A stretch of 64,000 nt of DNA, taken from positions 35,645,337 through 35,709,336 of the forward strand of contig JAFMSR010000014.1 in assembly GCA_022818135.1 (NCBI GenBank). The letters are read 5' to 3'. The position numbers and the translations under genes are program-made. The stretch's first letter is position 1. The number at the start of each line of letters is the position of its first letter. The DNA comes from Saxidomus purpurata (lineage: Eukaryota > Mollusca > Bivalvia > Venerida > Veneridae). Of this stretch, positions 53,701-63,949 are shown in pieces. Under the pieces are notes generated by a model, which searched no databases, was not told where the DNA came from, and was given only the letters and a program-made list of their open reading frames with translations.

Positions 53701-54130
53701 GAAAGAACACAGGAAACGTCATAAAAATATATGCAATCTCATCCAAAAAAACTTTATAATAGATATTTTGATTGCAGACACAACACCGTTGGATGAAAAT
53801 CTGTTAAAACTACAAATTGCTCCTTTGCCAGGTTTGGGTGAAGGTCAACCTCCAGATAGGTCTGGTGGTAAAAGGTTCATTGTCAAAATACAGTCAGGGT
53901 CAGAATACACGATATATGATCCAAATAAAGAAATGAGACTGTACGATCAAACTCAGACATTTGACATACACTTTAGAAATCCAACCATTTGCAATCTGGT
54001 GTACGAGTGTGGAGTTTTGGCTGCCACGACATTCACTACAAAGAAAATATTTTGTTGGGCTTCTTTCAAAGACAATGGGAAGGTACTATGCATCCATACT
54101 GAGAATTTACCACCTTTTCAGACATGGTAG
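41679..54130 (+). CDS. HEPN-STAND(NB-ARC)-TPR-beta-helix-MYND protein (4 coding exons)
   Basis: Exons 41679-41778, 47192-47625, 47869-48037 and 49803-54130 join in phases 1, 0 and 1 to give 5,031 nt, 1,676 residues. Domains in order: DZIP3-like HEPN (about 36-234) with the R184-N-P-W-A-H189 motif; coiled coil (about 240-425); NB-ARC with P-loop GLGGIGKTT (475-483), Walker B WLLVIDNVD (547-555), GHFIITSR (577-584), GLPLAL (640-645) and a C-terminal HRLVQEV (780-786); TPR (about 953-1035); right-handed beta-helix (about 1133-1448); MYND finger (C1507 to C1545); and a 131-residue C-terminal domain I do not recognise. STAND ATPases act as ligand-triggered oligomerising switches, and HEPN domains with R-X4-H are often RNases (family knowledge). 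A role as an intracellular immune sensor is inference. Two AATAAA signals lie at 54547-54557. Confidence 0.9.
41988..42697. mobile_element. CGTACG-rich inverted-repeat element
   Basis: Imperfect terminal inverted repeats (ATGCCTTGGTCACAT left; complement of ATACCCTGGTCACAT right) bound a 700-bp segment with at least eleven CGTACG hexamers and many CG dinucleotides. The interior is unlike the AT-rich flanks and contains many short self-complementary words. Overlapping open frames of 60-120 codons on both strands are compositional. It lies in the STAND gene's first intron. Confidence 0.65.
43916..44156. repeat. Near-perfect 241-bp palindrome
   Basis: The left arm 43916-44028 and right arm 44044-44156 (113 nt each) are reverse complements with one mismatch that I could see, around a 15-nt centre. 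The arms carry 'gtgaacaccaaacaaatgac' and 'actcgtggctacgccacttg'. A related weaker inverted structure (gtgaaataaaattggtattt) lies at 43005-43060, so 43.0-44.2 kb may be a single element. Confidence 0.9.
44166..44410. repeat. Local tandem duplication, ~160-bp spacing
   Basis: 'aatgaattaaataaaaatga' followed by 'cttgatatggctttgaaa' at 44175 recurs at 44335 as 'aatgaattaagtaaaaatga' and 'ctttatatggctttaaaa', each followed by an 'aattaacta' segment. AT-rich and non-coding. Confidence 0.6.
45240..45690. repeat. Copy of the 'aagagggcc' repeat, terminus to the right
   Basis: About two and a half interior units ('accacaagacctacgactta', 'gtgacattgcctagtggacc', 'aagattgttcaaattatg') are followed by the inverted terminus 'ccaggtgaccaatgtagggc' and 'catcctggttctctt'. 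It lies in the STAND gene's first intron. Confidence 0.7.
47192..47625 (+). CDS. STAND gene exon encoding the first part of the HEPN domain
   Basis: 434 nt between 'ttctattatag' and AAAAAG|GTAACT; the first two bases complete an Ala codon with the previous exon. It encodes residues 34-178, with the DZIP3-HEPN start DDQKRWIIVGICLHRIISPA and the later LTKLFLVTSMAHYTGFDDTC. An ATG inside at 47293 gives a longer apparent frame, but translation from there would lose the first HEPN helix. Confidence 0.9.
47869..48037 (+). CDS. STAND gene exon carrying the HEPN catalytic motif
   Basis: 169 nt after 'aatatttatag', with a donor ATG|GTTTGT in phase 1. It encodes IRDDIRNPWAHCNFTEWDVI and then KYQNSFQLMQQLVRNLLLPP. 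RNPWAH is the R-X4-H signature of HEPN domains, with both ends intact. The exon contains no start codon in a useful place and is invisible to simple open-frame searches. Confidence 0.9.
48299..48490 (+). pseudogene. Partial duplicate of the HEPN exon end and its donor
   Basis: 'gatgtggcagctgtattg', 'agactgacacattggc' and 'ggtttgtttgaatg' mirror 'gatgaggcagctatattg', 'gaactgacacgttggc' and 'ggtttgtttgaatg' at 47992-48050. The intron sequence that follows (to 'ttggtagcacttttcacaag') is duplicated too. Small deletions break the frame, so this is a dead tandem copy about 305 bp downstream of the original. Confidence 0.7.
49010..49650. repeat. Copy of the 'aagagggcc' repeat in the last STAND intron
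   Basis: At least three interior units ('agttagatatttggcatgta', 'gacctctaccaagagtgttc', 'aaatcatgaccctcttgtca') are followed by the inverted terminus 'tcaggtgagcgatatagggc' and 'catcttggctctctt'. The element ends about 150 bp before the large exon's acceptor. Confidence 0.75.
49803..54130 (+). CDS. STAND gene large exon (coiled coil to C-terminus)
   Basis: One 4,328-nt exon, open from the acceptor 'ttatttaatgcag' to the TAG at 54128-54130, holds more than four fifths of the protein. The first ATG (49919) is internal; the reading frame is open upstream of it to the acceptor and in phase with the HEPN exons. The region encodes the heptad-rich coiled coil, NB-ARC, winged-helix-like segment, TPR, beta-helix rungs (for example NGSSLWIKNSIIRNMRQMGI and GSYDISGNRIFENWLWGMMV), MYND and the C-terminal domain. 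Confidence 0.95.
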
Positions 54131-54575
54131 TCGATACACACGTACGTAAATCTGTACAAAGTGCAGAGTTCTCACGTTACGCGCGCTTTAAATCTGTACA
54201 AAATGAACAGAGTTTGCACTTTACACGCGTCATAAATGTGATGCAGTCAAAATTAACGCAAGAATACAAATGTAACAATATTTTTTGCAATTACCATACT
54301 TGATGACACAAGAAGCAGAGATTTAGTCTCGGAAAATGTAATGTTATGATAGTAATGTTCTATTTTATTCTTGGATACGCATTTTGTTTAAAGAGTGACA
54401 ATCATGTTTGTTACGGATGTTGTATATCGCTCACCTTAATCACAGAACATCTGCACCCAATGATTGTACCTGCATGACATGCGTAGTGTTTAAATATACG
54501 TGGTATTTATAAAACCTCTATGCGAGGTTGAGTATAAATATCCTAAAATAAAATAAAATTATAATAGGGGATTTT
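54131..54575 (+). other. 3' UTR of the STAND gene with polyadenylation signals
   Basis: After the TAG stop there is a roughly 52-bp imperfect duplication ('aaatctgtacaaa.tg.acag' twice, at 54150-54235). Two overlapping AATAAA hexamers lie at 54547-54557, the first such signals I found downstream of the stop, so the message probably ends near 54575. Confidence 0.45.
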
Positions 54576-56677
54576 CAAATTTAATGCTGTGGTATGTACA
54601 TGGACTGATTATAACATTGTATATTACACCTGGATAATTGGTTTATTTCATGGATATTGACAGGGATTGAAATTGATATAGTGTATTAACTTCAACTTAA
54701 ATTCCAAACTATATAGTGTATCATCTTCTCATTAATTATTCCTTCAAAAGAAAGGATAATGATTATAATCAGTTGCATTTTAGACTAAAATCGTATTTAC
54801 ATTGTACCACATTCTGTGACAGGCAAATGGTATCGACAACTTGGTACTCTTGGTTTTTGGTATTCAAATATTTTAACTGCGATGTAACTGATTTATGCTC
54901 AATGAAATTATTACGATGTAAAATAGCACTGATACTTATAGCCGGGAACTATTATGATGTAGGCTTGACTCCGGGATTTAACCTTGAATTCTGATGAGCT
55001 TGAAGAATGGAAACGGTTTGCTGGTTGTTCACAGGAAAACATTTGCTAACTTAAAAATTCTACATAAACCTGTTTAAGCGTTTTTCATTAAAACTCTTTT
55101 TTAGCATGCCGCACGATTTTGTCTCTATATACAAACAGTAGAAAAAATAGGTTTTATTATGACATGAACAACGTTATGACGTGCGGGCCGATATGACATA
55201 TATATCCGCGTAAAAAATAGCCCTTTGCATTTATTCACCTTTTGTAATATCTGGTCATATGCAGACTTCTTGACCTTCATACGTACATGAAAGGTTTATA
55301 AAATATATTTGTTGCATTTTGTTTGAAACCGGAGTCATGTTTCCAAAATTCTTATACTAGACGTTGATAACAACTTTCTACTCTAATAGTTATCCAAAAC
55401 GTGTGACTGTTTACAAGAGTATAAATATTACTGTTTTAATCGTCATTAATTCATCAAAATTGTATTAAATAAGTTCCACTGAAGTTTCATAATACATTTT
55501 GTGTACATAATATACTTGTATCTTTTATATGCACATCTCCTGATTTCTGTTGATAAGGGTCGGCTGCTTTCGTGGCTGAATAGTATTTAACCAATCATCA
55601 CTAGATTTTGTCACAATGTTCGGCCAATTTGGAAACTTCCATCTAAACAAAGGATAATAATTATAATAATCAGAATAACATCATAATAAAATATTTACAC
55701 AGATACACCGTGTGAAATGTTCAAGTATACTTTGTTAAACACATCACATTAATCTTATACAAATGCATCACATCACATAATTATAAACTTCTTTATTCAG
55801 AAATATAATGTCTTAAATGTAATAATTAATGTGCAAATGTACAAATTATTGTAGAATGTTTTAATATTTGTTTCGATTACAATTGCATTTACATTAATTT
55901 CGTAGAATACAATCACAATTACGTTGTACCACATCTGTGCTGCAAATTTAGTGATAACTTGGTATTCTTGATTTTTGGTATTCAAATTTAACTGAATAAA
56001 ATGATTACGGTTAAATATAGGAATGACACTTAAAGCCAGTAACTATATGAGCCTACAGTTATTTACTAAGTTGTCCATAATACCATTTGTCGACTGACAT
56101 TGTAATGATGATTTTACGTCAGCTTTATGCATTTGTGTGAGGCTGTTGGTCCAATACTGGACAAAGAAATAAGTATGTGTTTGTATTATGGTGTAGACAC
56201 TTTAATTTTGTATAAATGAAATATTTCAATAAAAATTGCTTTTTGTACTTTTCGAGTTTGTTATGAAGAGCGAGGTCGCCTCTGCTGTGATCAGGTACCA
56301 GCCACTATAACATGATCGACTATTAAAGTTTTGCATTCATTACATACCTTAAACATTCGTCTTATATTGTAAATCTAGTTCCTACATTTGGTGTAGGAAT
56401 ACTATATGTAAATCAAAGGACTGAAAGTGCTGGAGGATCGATTGTCTCTGAACAACATAGCGTGCACACATACATGTGTAAATATCAGGACAACGCAGAC
56501 TGTACACATACATGTGTAAATTTCAGGACAACCATTGCACGAGTAAAGTTATAAACTGGAGATACAAATGTCCACACATTTTGACCTATAAAAATTGTGT
56601 AAATTTTACTTTTGAGATAGGAACCCATGTGCTTACATTTTGCATTCAGTGACTATGTTCAACTACCCTATGAAGTA

Positions 56678-57391
56678 CAGTCGGGACTGTCTTAGCGACC
56701 CCCTGTTTTCAGCGACATTCTGTCAACAGCGACTCTTCTATGCTCCTCCCGTAACATTTTACTCTTAAAATGGCTTGTGGTTAGCGACTCCCTGTCTAGT
56801 CCGTCCAGCGACCCTAATTTTTTCTCCGCAAAACATAGTTTCGGACGTGTCCAGCGACTTTTTTAACGGGAGTAAACTCGTACAGTTTAATATTTGCATG
56901 ACTGGTTATCTTTATTGGAAATAACAAAACGGCTTTTTCAATGAAAATAATAAAACCGGACTGATCATTCGCATACTCAATACACAATATTTAACTCTTG
57001 AGCAAAAAAGGGTACTACAAAACTACTAGATAATGGAATGCCGGCGTACAAAGTTGCGGAGACACTGTTGGCAAAACTCAAATTCAGACGTTGAAAAAAA
57101 CGTAAAGTTGAAATAATGGAAAACATACAGAACAACGTTCCGATGGACACAAAGAGTCTGCCAACATATGGGGGTCACTTTGTCTGTCTGTCCACATTAA
57201 AAAGCCTGCCAATAACTTGTTTATACTGACAGTAATATAATGTAGCAAGCAAATTGCTTACCAGTTAATCAATATTTACTATTTGCCAGACACTTTATCA
57301 TTTCATACACATACTGCGTATAGTGACCCCTTGTCTACAGTGACCTTTTTTTAATTCTCCGAACGTCGGTCACTACAGACAGTCTTGACTG
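56678..57391. mobile_element. 714-bp pogo-like MITE
   Basis: The ends are CAGTCGGGACTGTCTTAGCG on the left and the complement of CAGTCAAGACTGTCTGTAGT on the right, with TA outside both. Sub-terminal 'agcgac' words recur ('tcagcgacattctgtc', 'ccagcgacccta'). No transposase frame. This fits a non-autonomous pogo/Tigger element. Confidence 0.7.
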
Positions 57392-57517
57392 TATTAAGCT
57401 GTGAATGGTAACTGATAAATCGATTTTGATAAAACTGAACTGAAACAAAATTCATAGTTTGAACAACCTTTAATGTCATACAAATGCCCATAAGATTGAT
57501 TGTATTGTGTCAATTGA

Positions 57518-57733
57518 CTGATTCGGATTTAACGTCGCACTCAACAGCTAAGGTCATTTTGCTACTTCCGGCTTTCATGGAGGAGGAAGATCCTGGGTCA
57601 TTATTTCAGTCATGAGCGGGCACCTGAGTAGAATCTAGATAACTTCTAGACATAAAATAATTCGACCCAAGTAGGGCACGAACCTACAGCGGCGAGGGAC
57701 AAGTGACCTTAATCACTCGGCCACAGATGCCAT
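57518..57733 (-). repeat. tRNA-derived SINE
   Basis: On the minus strand the head reads GTGGCCGAGTGATTAAGGTC, a clear A-box region of tRNA-Ser/Leu type, then CCGCTGTAGGTTCGTGCCCT with a B box. The body ends 'gagtgcgacgttaaatccga'. The 'gcgacgttaaa' tail is one I associate with bivalve SINEs. One copy, about 215 bp, reasonably well preserved. Confidence 0.75.
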
Positions 57734-57966
57734 TGTATGATGCCAAGCAATTGTCTGAAGTTTGAAGGCTTTAATTGTTACTGAGAAAGTGAATTTTAAG
57801 AAAGCTTTATCAGATTCAAGACGACATTGCCGACTGATGTCAAGAAGGTTATGACAATGGCTCTTCTGTTTTTCAAAGAAAAGCTAAAAATTGATAAATC
57901 AATCTTTTGATATAAATTGATTCAGTATATACCTATTGTAGAACAAGTACTTGCAGCTAACATTAA

Positions 57967-58372
57967 AGTGACATTATGCGCATTTTTTTCAAGTAACAAT
58001 CCAGCTGAAAATGGTGTGTGTACAAAAGTGTAGAGGAAATAATAGCTTTTAACCCAATACACCAAACTCTTCCCGCTACCAATATGAAAAAATAACTATC
58101 CAAATATTGATTTTCTTATTTGACTGGGAGAGTCAATTTAAGAAAAGAACAACTGCATGCAGGAGTTGCTTCCCTTCCACTGCTGAAATCTCTACCAACA
58201 TCAACAACGACACAATCAACTCCGATTTATTTATATATAAAGCACCAATTTCAAATACTAATGTGGCATAATCATTAATTTAACACATTTAAATGCACAG
58301 CAACCAAAAATTGCATTTATAAAATTGTCACCCAAAATACACTATATGCAGTAAGATGCGCATAATGTCACT
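57967..58372. mobile_element. 406-bp TTAA-flanked MITE
   Basis: The ends are AGTGACATTATGCGCAT and its exact complement, and TTAA lies outside each (57963-57966 and 58373-58376). There is no coding capacity. It shares the TTAA|AG boundary with the elements at 10156 and 31302, although the rest of the inverted repeat differs. Confidence 0.8.
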
Positions 58373-59610
58373 TTAACTATCTTCGTGAGTGCTTCCAAAA
58401 TACTGCGAATTGCAATATACTGGGTCTATTATTATCAGTCTTTCTACCAAGCTGTTTTAAATTTTCAAAACTTGTCTAAAACAACAACTGAATGTTTTAA
58501 TAGCAGGCTATAATCTTTCATATTTAACATATACTAGACTCTAGTAGAATTTCGTAACAAGTAATAATGATGATGATGATGATGGTGATTATAATAATGA
58601 TATTATGTGTGAATGTACCCGCCAAAATTTAGTGTAGCAAAAGAATCATGGTAAAGTTTGAAAGTTTTAGTTACAATACAAGAAGTCCTATTTGTATTTA
58701 TATTGAGTTAATATCTGTTCTTTGTAAATGACACCATGATCCAGAGAGATGAATTTGATTTTCCCTTTAGATTATTGCATTTCTGTCTACCTTTAAAAAT
58801 CGTTTATAAGACATGTAGATCTATGTGATTTCTTAGTTATTCGTACCCAGGTGCGAACCGCGGCAAAATGCGGACATTTTCGTACCATTTTCGAACCACG
58901 CATTTACATAAAGTACAATAATTACAACGTGTTTAAAGCATAAAAATATGTTGTCATATTTCAAAAAGACATCTACAAGTGCCTCTGTAAAGTTAATTTG
59001 CTGATAAGTTTCAGTTTTATACCTAAACGAATAAAAGGCGTATTTTAGACTAGTGTTTCGGCCTATCTTTTAGACACGAAATGAGAACTATTCAGGCCGA
59101 GTAATTTTGATGATAGAGGCATTGCCAAGTTACAAAAGAATCGTTGTTTTTATATCGAAATCCGAGTTTTGTAATTTAACATTCAAGAGTACCTAGTGGT
59201 TACATAACGTATTACGATGTTCCGATAGTTTATGATCACAAACACAATATCGGATATAAGACACATTATTCGGCCTGACTAGTTGTCTTATGGTGTCTCC
59301 GGTCTCACTTGAAAACTGTTCTGATCAAAACCGCGTAGGAAACTAGTTCTATACAGAACAGATACCTCGTTGATTTTTAGTAATTTTTAATGTTTTACAT
59401 TTATTCATCAATATATCATAATGAAAACAGAATACAATGTAATGCATTACAATTCTTTTTATTTCATTGAATATATAGAACTACTTTTCGGTCGTATTCG
59501 ACAAAAATATGTGTTAAGAGTTCGGCCGTAAGGGTCTGAAATACTCTTTTACTTTGGATACTATTGAATAAATTTAATCGATCCAAAAATGCATACGCGT
59601 ATCCAATATA

Positions 59611-60510
59611 CGAGGGGTGATCCAGAATTAACCGGACTGTTGCAATATTTATTTTACTGTTCAAAACTGTAGTTTGATTTTGCGTACATATAAACTTTAA
59701 TTCGTCATAAAAGTTTTCAAAATAATTTTGCTAGAAACATGGTAAGCAATTTTTAGCGGTTCAACAGTAACCGTCTTACAGCTGACTGGGGAGCGTGACT
59801 GAAAAATCAGCAATGGGTTGCATGTAAATTCAATGTGTTTCTTGTGTTGATTTTTGGTACTGCTCTTTTGAAACGGTCATTACCTGATGTCACATGCGTA
59901 ATTTTACAAATTATAACCGTCATTCCAATTTCTGTTAGGTCTAAACTGTATACAACAAGTTGCAAAGTATTGCAAATTATGGCGCGTTGTATGAATCACA
60001 GAAATGTGCGCTTTCTTAAATTTTACTGGTAACTTTGGTACTCAACTATTAAAACGCGAGGAAAGATAAAAAAGACATCTACAGAATAGACCATTTCACT
60101 TTCGTAAGTATATGCGTGGACTTGGCTATTTAGAGAAGGCATATGTAGTTTCTTTTTAGTTGATGCGATAGGGCATATCTGCTAGAATTTGTCTGACGCA
60201 ACGTTGGTTTAAGCAATCAAGGAAGTCAATGAAAGTGACAAGCGAGCAACTATGGGAGAGATTTGGACATTGCGATCAAACTGCGTACATGTATAGTACT
60301 AAAAGGGACAGTATATTGAACATTTCCAGGAAAGTTTTACATAAAGAAATTCTGCACCAAGTGGAATCCTCGAATGTTAATAGATAAAAGTGTAGTCTAT
60401 ACCGAGCACAACGTCAGCAAACGTCATTCTGAGTGCGTAGACGTACGCCCTTGATAATACATGGCATGGTAATAGAAACAGTCCGGCTAATTCTGCTAAT
60501 TCACACCTCG
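59611..60510. mobile_element. Decayed mariner-like element
   Basis: The left end CGAGGGGTGATCCAGAATTA and the right end (complement of CGAGGTGTGAATTAGCAGAA) both continue to 'ccggactgtt', and TA lies outside both (59609-59610 and 60511-60512). This matches the CGAGG-G-TG termini of some mariner families. A short stretch near 60218-60280 reads AIKEVNESDKRATMGEIWTL, which could be a relic of a transposase helix-turn-helix region. No intact frame remains. Confidence 0.6.
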
Positions 60511-60649
60511 TACGTAATAAATACAGATACGGTTCATAAGATGTCCTGATATAGGATGTTTTCTTGCATACTGTGCATAAATTTCATATAAATCCTTTAG
60601 GTGAGTTTGTGTGTTCCATACATAATGCATTAGTTCTACAATATGTATA

Positions 60650-60751
60650 GGTTATAGGTCTATATTACAGGAATAAATAAATTTATTGCGAGGGAGCGTC
60701 AGCGAACCGATGCAATAAGTTTGTTTATTCCTGTAATATGGACCTATAACC
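60650..60751. repeat. 102-bp hairpin repeat
   Basis: 'ggttataggtctatattaca' begins a ~40-bp arm that pairs with an arm ending 'tgtaatatggacctataacc', around a short centre rich in GC ('gcgagggagcgtcagcgaac'). It resembles the hairpin at 36655-36777 in layout but not in sequence. Confidence 0.7.
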
Positions 60752-62249
60752 GGCTTACAGTTTTCCCATCTACCGACAATATTTGTATTGAAATATATAG
60801 AGATTAAGGGCGGAGCTTAGCTCTGTGATGTCACAGTCTCACTTGTTGGAAAAAAAAGTGAAATAATTATTTTCATATTGGAGATATTTAGTCAATATGG
60901 AGAATACAAGTAGCTTTTTTTAATGAAATAGGGGCATTTGATTGATTGGAAAGTAGGGCAAACTGTAAAACAACTAGAAATGAGGCTTCACTCTGGAGTT
61001 TTGAATTCTAATGAGCGTGAAGAATGGAGACGATTTGCTGGCTGTTGACCGACAAAAATTTGCCTGACTTGAAAATGATAGATCAATTTTAGCGTTGTTC
61101 ATCGTCTTTTAAACAACGATTTGGATTTCTAATGCGCAGTAATAAATCATGCAGGCCGTAGGGTTTGAAACTAAACAGCTAAACAACAAACCTGTGTTTT
61201 ATTAGACAATGAGCAACGCTTAAAGGATATAATTTCGATTATAACATGACTAAGTACATTTTTGTATCACAATAAAAGATAGAAATGCCACGGGCTACAC
61301 TTAACGCCGATATTTACAATACTAGTACGTCATAACGCACAAGTTGACGACATTTGTGACGTTTAACGACACGCGACTTACACGGCCATAATGTTACATG
61401 CGAAACGAATGGTAGTTGGACAGAAGATGTGTTTACCTTTGTATGATACAACCACAGATGCATGGGTAATGGACTCGCGACCCAATCTAATACTGGTCCC
61501 ATGTTGCACGAGACATATTATACAAATACTGTATTTTTACACACTGTCACTATAAACATGTGATCAGTAGGTAAGTAGATTAAGGAATTTGAATCTGTAA
61601 TTGGTTAGCTTACATACATTTGAAGGATGTATTTAAAGCTACTGCAAGGAGCAGAAGTGACAGGGAATGGGAGGGGCGAGGGTCATGCCTAAGGGGGTAA
61701 GGTCAAGACCCAAAGCATCTGTGGATACAACAGCATATTTGGATAACGACAGAGGAATTGATATGTAAATTCATGTGCCAAGAATACTTGCATTCTTTAA
61801 TGGTTAAATTCCGATCCATTCTTATGATTGTGTCTGATTCTGTAAGGCAAGTGACTTCGACAAATGCTATTCGTAGACTGATTTGTTAATGAGACTTTCT
61901 ACAGCTGTTGAAGTTGATTCTCTTGTTTCTAAATCGAGAATAAATAAATTAGTATACTAGTAATTAATCAAAGTGCTAGTACTACTAAGCGCTTATCACA
62001 CGATGAGTAGAGGTTCGATTTTTTCTTTGGCTACTGTTCTTTAGTAACATTTTACTATCTCTTGGCCTTCTACATCTGTTTGTAATGTGCCAGATGTGAC
62101 GCGCGTCAGTTCAACTGACATAAATATATAACCAAAACTGATATAAACTTCACTCTTACAAACCATTCTGCTCAAGTGAATCAGACTAGTATGCCATTCG
62201 TCAAATTTGATTTATTTCATATATAAAAATACTGTAAAATGTAAAAATT

Positions 62250-62490
62250 ACAAGAGAGCCATGATGACCCTAAATCGCTCACATGGTCAAGAAAATTCAA
62301 TAAAGGGAGATAATTCAAAAATAGGACAAGCTAGAGTTATGGTCCTTGTACACTACACTTCCTCTCAATGTACTCTGTCTGTGGGTAGAGTTTAGATAAA
62401 GTTCCTTGAATACTTTCATAGTTATGCTCCGGACAAAAATGTGACGGACGGACGCACGGATTGAGCCCATTACCATATTCCCTCCGCCAA
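62250..62490. repeat. Diverged single unit of the 155-bp repeat with 'aagagagcc' end
   Basis: It opens 'aagagagccatgatgaccct' followed by 'aaatcgctcaca', then carries 'aataggacaagctagagtta', 'cttcctctcaatgtactctg' and 'gttatgctccggacaaaaat', ending 'gacggacggacgcacgg'. It links the terminus of the 'aagagggcc' family with the unit tandemly repeated at 37924-38540. Confidence 0.7.
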
Positions 62491-63828
62491 AAAATTGTGT
62501 ATTGAACATTGTTAAAACCATTAAAGAGTGAAAAGTTCTTAATTGATATAGAACTGTCAAATAATACACATTGTTGCCAAAATGGATTTATTTAATGGTA
62601 TATTGTGACCGTAAACTAAAATTTCAGTTGACAGTTTAAAGATATTGGTGCTAACCAGCGATGTTATCCATTGTAAAACGGGGTATAATAAAACACATAA
62701 TGACAAATGGTTTCATCTACATGTATAGTACCTGGTGCATGTGATATTTACTTTGACTTTCGGTTTTCAAAATTTGTTCGCCATTTTATAAATCAACTTT
62801 CAAGTTTCGTTTATAATCTATTTTTCGACCGGTTACGTAAGAGCGCGTGTGTTTTCAAGCACAAAAGCTATAGAATAAATATACATTTTTTTCATAAAAC
62901 GCCAAAACTGTATTTATTTTATGTTTTCGTGAACGTGATATTACACTTCAAGCGTATCGCCTTCCAAAAACTATACAATGGGGCTATAGCGGTATGTATA
63001 CATTTCATCCGCGTTGGCGTACTACCGGATTACGTACTTCGAACAGGCAGGGCATTCGTTTTATCGCCCGGGTGAAATCCGGCGTATTCGGTGTGCCGCC
63101 CTTGCGAGATCGGCAAAGTGACAAACAATGTGGAAAGTATGTATTTTTCAATAATCAGATCAGAGAAAACTATTGATTCAATACTTTATCAGAATTTTGA
63201 AAGAAATCAATACACATTTTCTATTTTTATTATATGCTGTGATTTAAGCGGCAGCGCCGGATATCACCGCCAGTAGATGAAACGTATAGGCTCATAATGG
63301 CGAATGCGTCCACGTTGCAAATCGAAAGTAGAAAGATTTTTTGAAGAGGTAAGTGGATTTTCTCACGATAACAGTATTATGTATTATATATAACAGGGTC
63401 TGGCTTTTCAAATTAGCTTATATAATTTTCAATGTGCAATTGGGCACCCATTCAAAAATATATTCGTACATGCCATTACTAAATATCTTAAAAGTAGGCC
63501 TAACATTGAATGTGAAACTGCGTTGTGAATGAGTCATGCGATTTTACTAAATAAACAAATCTATATACATGAGAATGGATGAAGGTCTCAAGAAATGGGT
63601 TAAATCTTAAGTTTCATGAAGAAACCGGCTAAGCAGATATTGCACCTGTATTAAGGTTTCTTTTTCAAATGAAATGAGAACAAACTTTGTTGAGACACAG
63701 TTGAGCTTTTTCACGGACTATAAACAAAACCAGATATGAGCTTAAACTTTATATCAATTAAATTGTTGTTTATCGTCTCTACATCTTATTACTAGTCAAG
63801 TAAAACACATAAACCATTGTATTTACAG

Positions 63829-63949
63829 GTGAATTCTTCAATCGGAAATATGAATGGTTTCAGATTTCAAAACTTTTCTTCTACATCGAACAAACCAGAG
63901 GCAGAAGCTATCATTGTCGATATAGCCAACCAGCTCTCTTATTGTCAAG
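63829..63949 (+). CDS. First coding exon of a second STAND-family gene (partial, runs off window)
   Basis: After acceptor 'gtatttacag' (63828), ATG 63850 opens 33 codons beginning MNGFRFQNFSSTSNKPEAEA and ending QLSYCQ, then a phase-1 donor CAAG|GTTTGT. Length, phase and flanks equal those of 41658-41778, and about 400 bp upstream is also conserved between the two. The frame is intact. The HEPN and STAND exons, if present, would lie beyond the window's right edge, in the same orientation. Confidence 0.8.

Larger units (their letters stand above)
54576..63828. other. Intergenic tract with MITEs and local duplications, no supported gene
   Basis: Neither strand offers a recognisable protein. 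Segment 54785-54965 is repeated in diverged form at 55905-56060, and 54961-55060 at 60982-61090. The tract also holds the mobile elements listed separately between 56.7 and 60.8 kb, a short gatgatgat run near 58567, and the diverged 155-bp-type repeat unit at 62250-62490. The 122-codon frame at 62707-63075 has no visible domain. Confidence 0.55.

Noticed and set aside
49919..54130. STAND gene as a single-exon gene starting at ATG 49919
   Set aside because: The frame is open upstream to a splice acceptor at 49802 and joins in phase to two HEPN exons and a first exon that occurs in three copies.
62707..63075. 122-codon plus-strand frame as a gene
   Set aside because: No domain, biased hydrophobic and basic composition, and no splice or promoter context.
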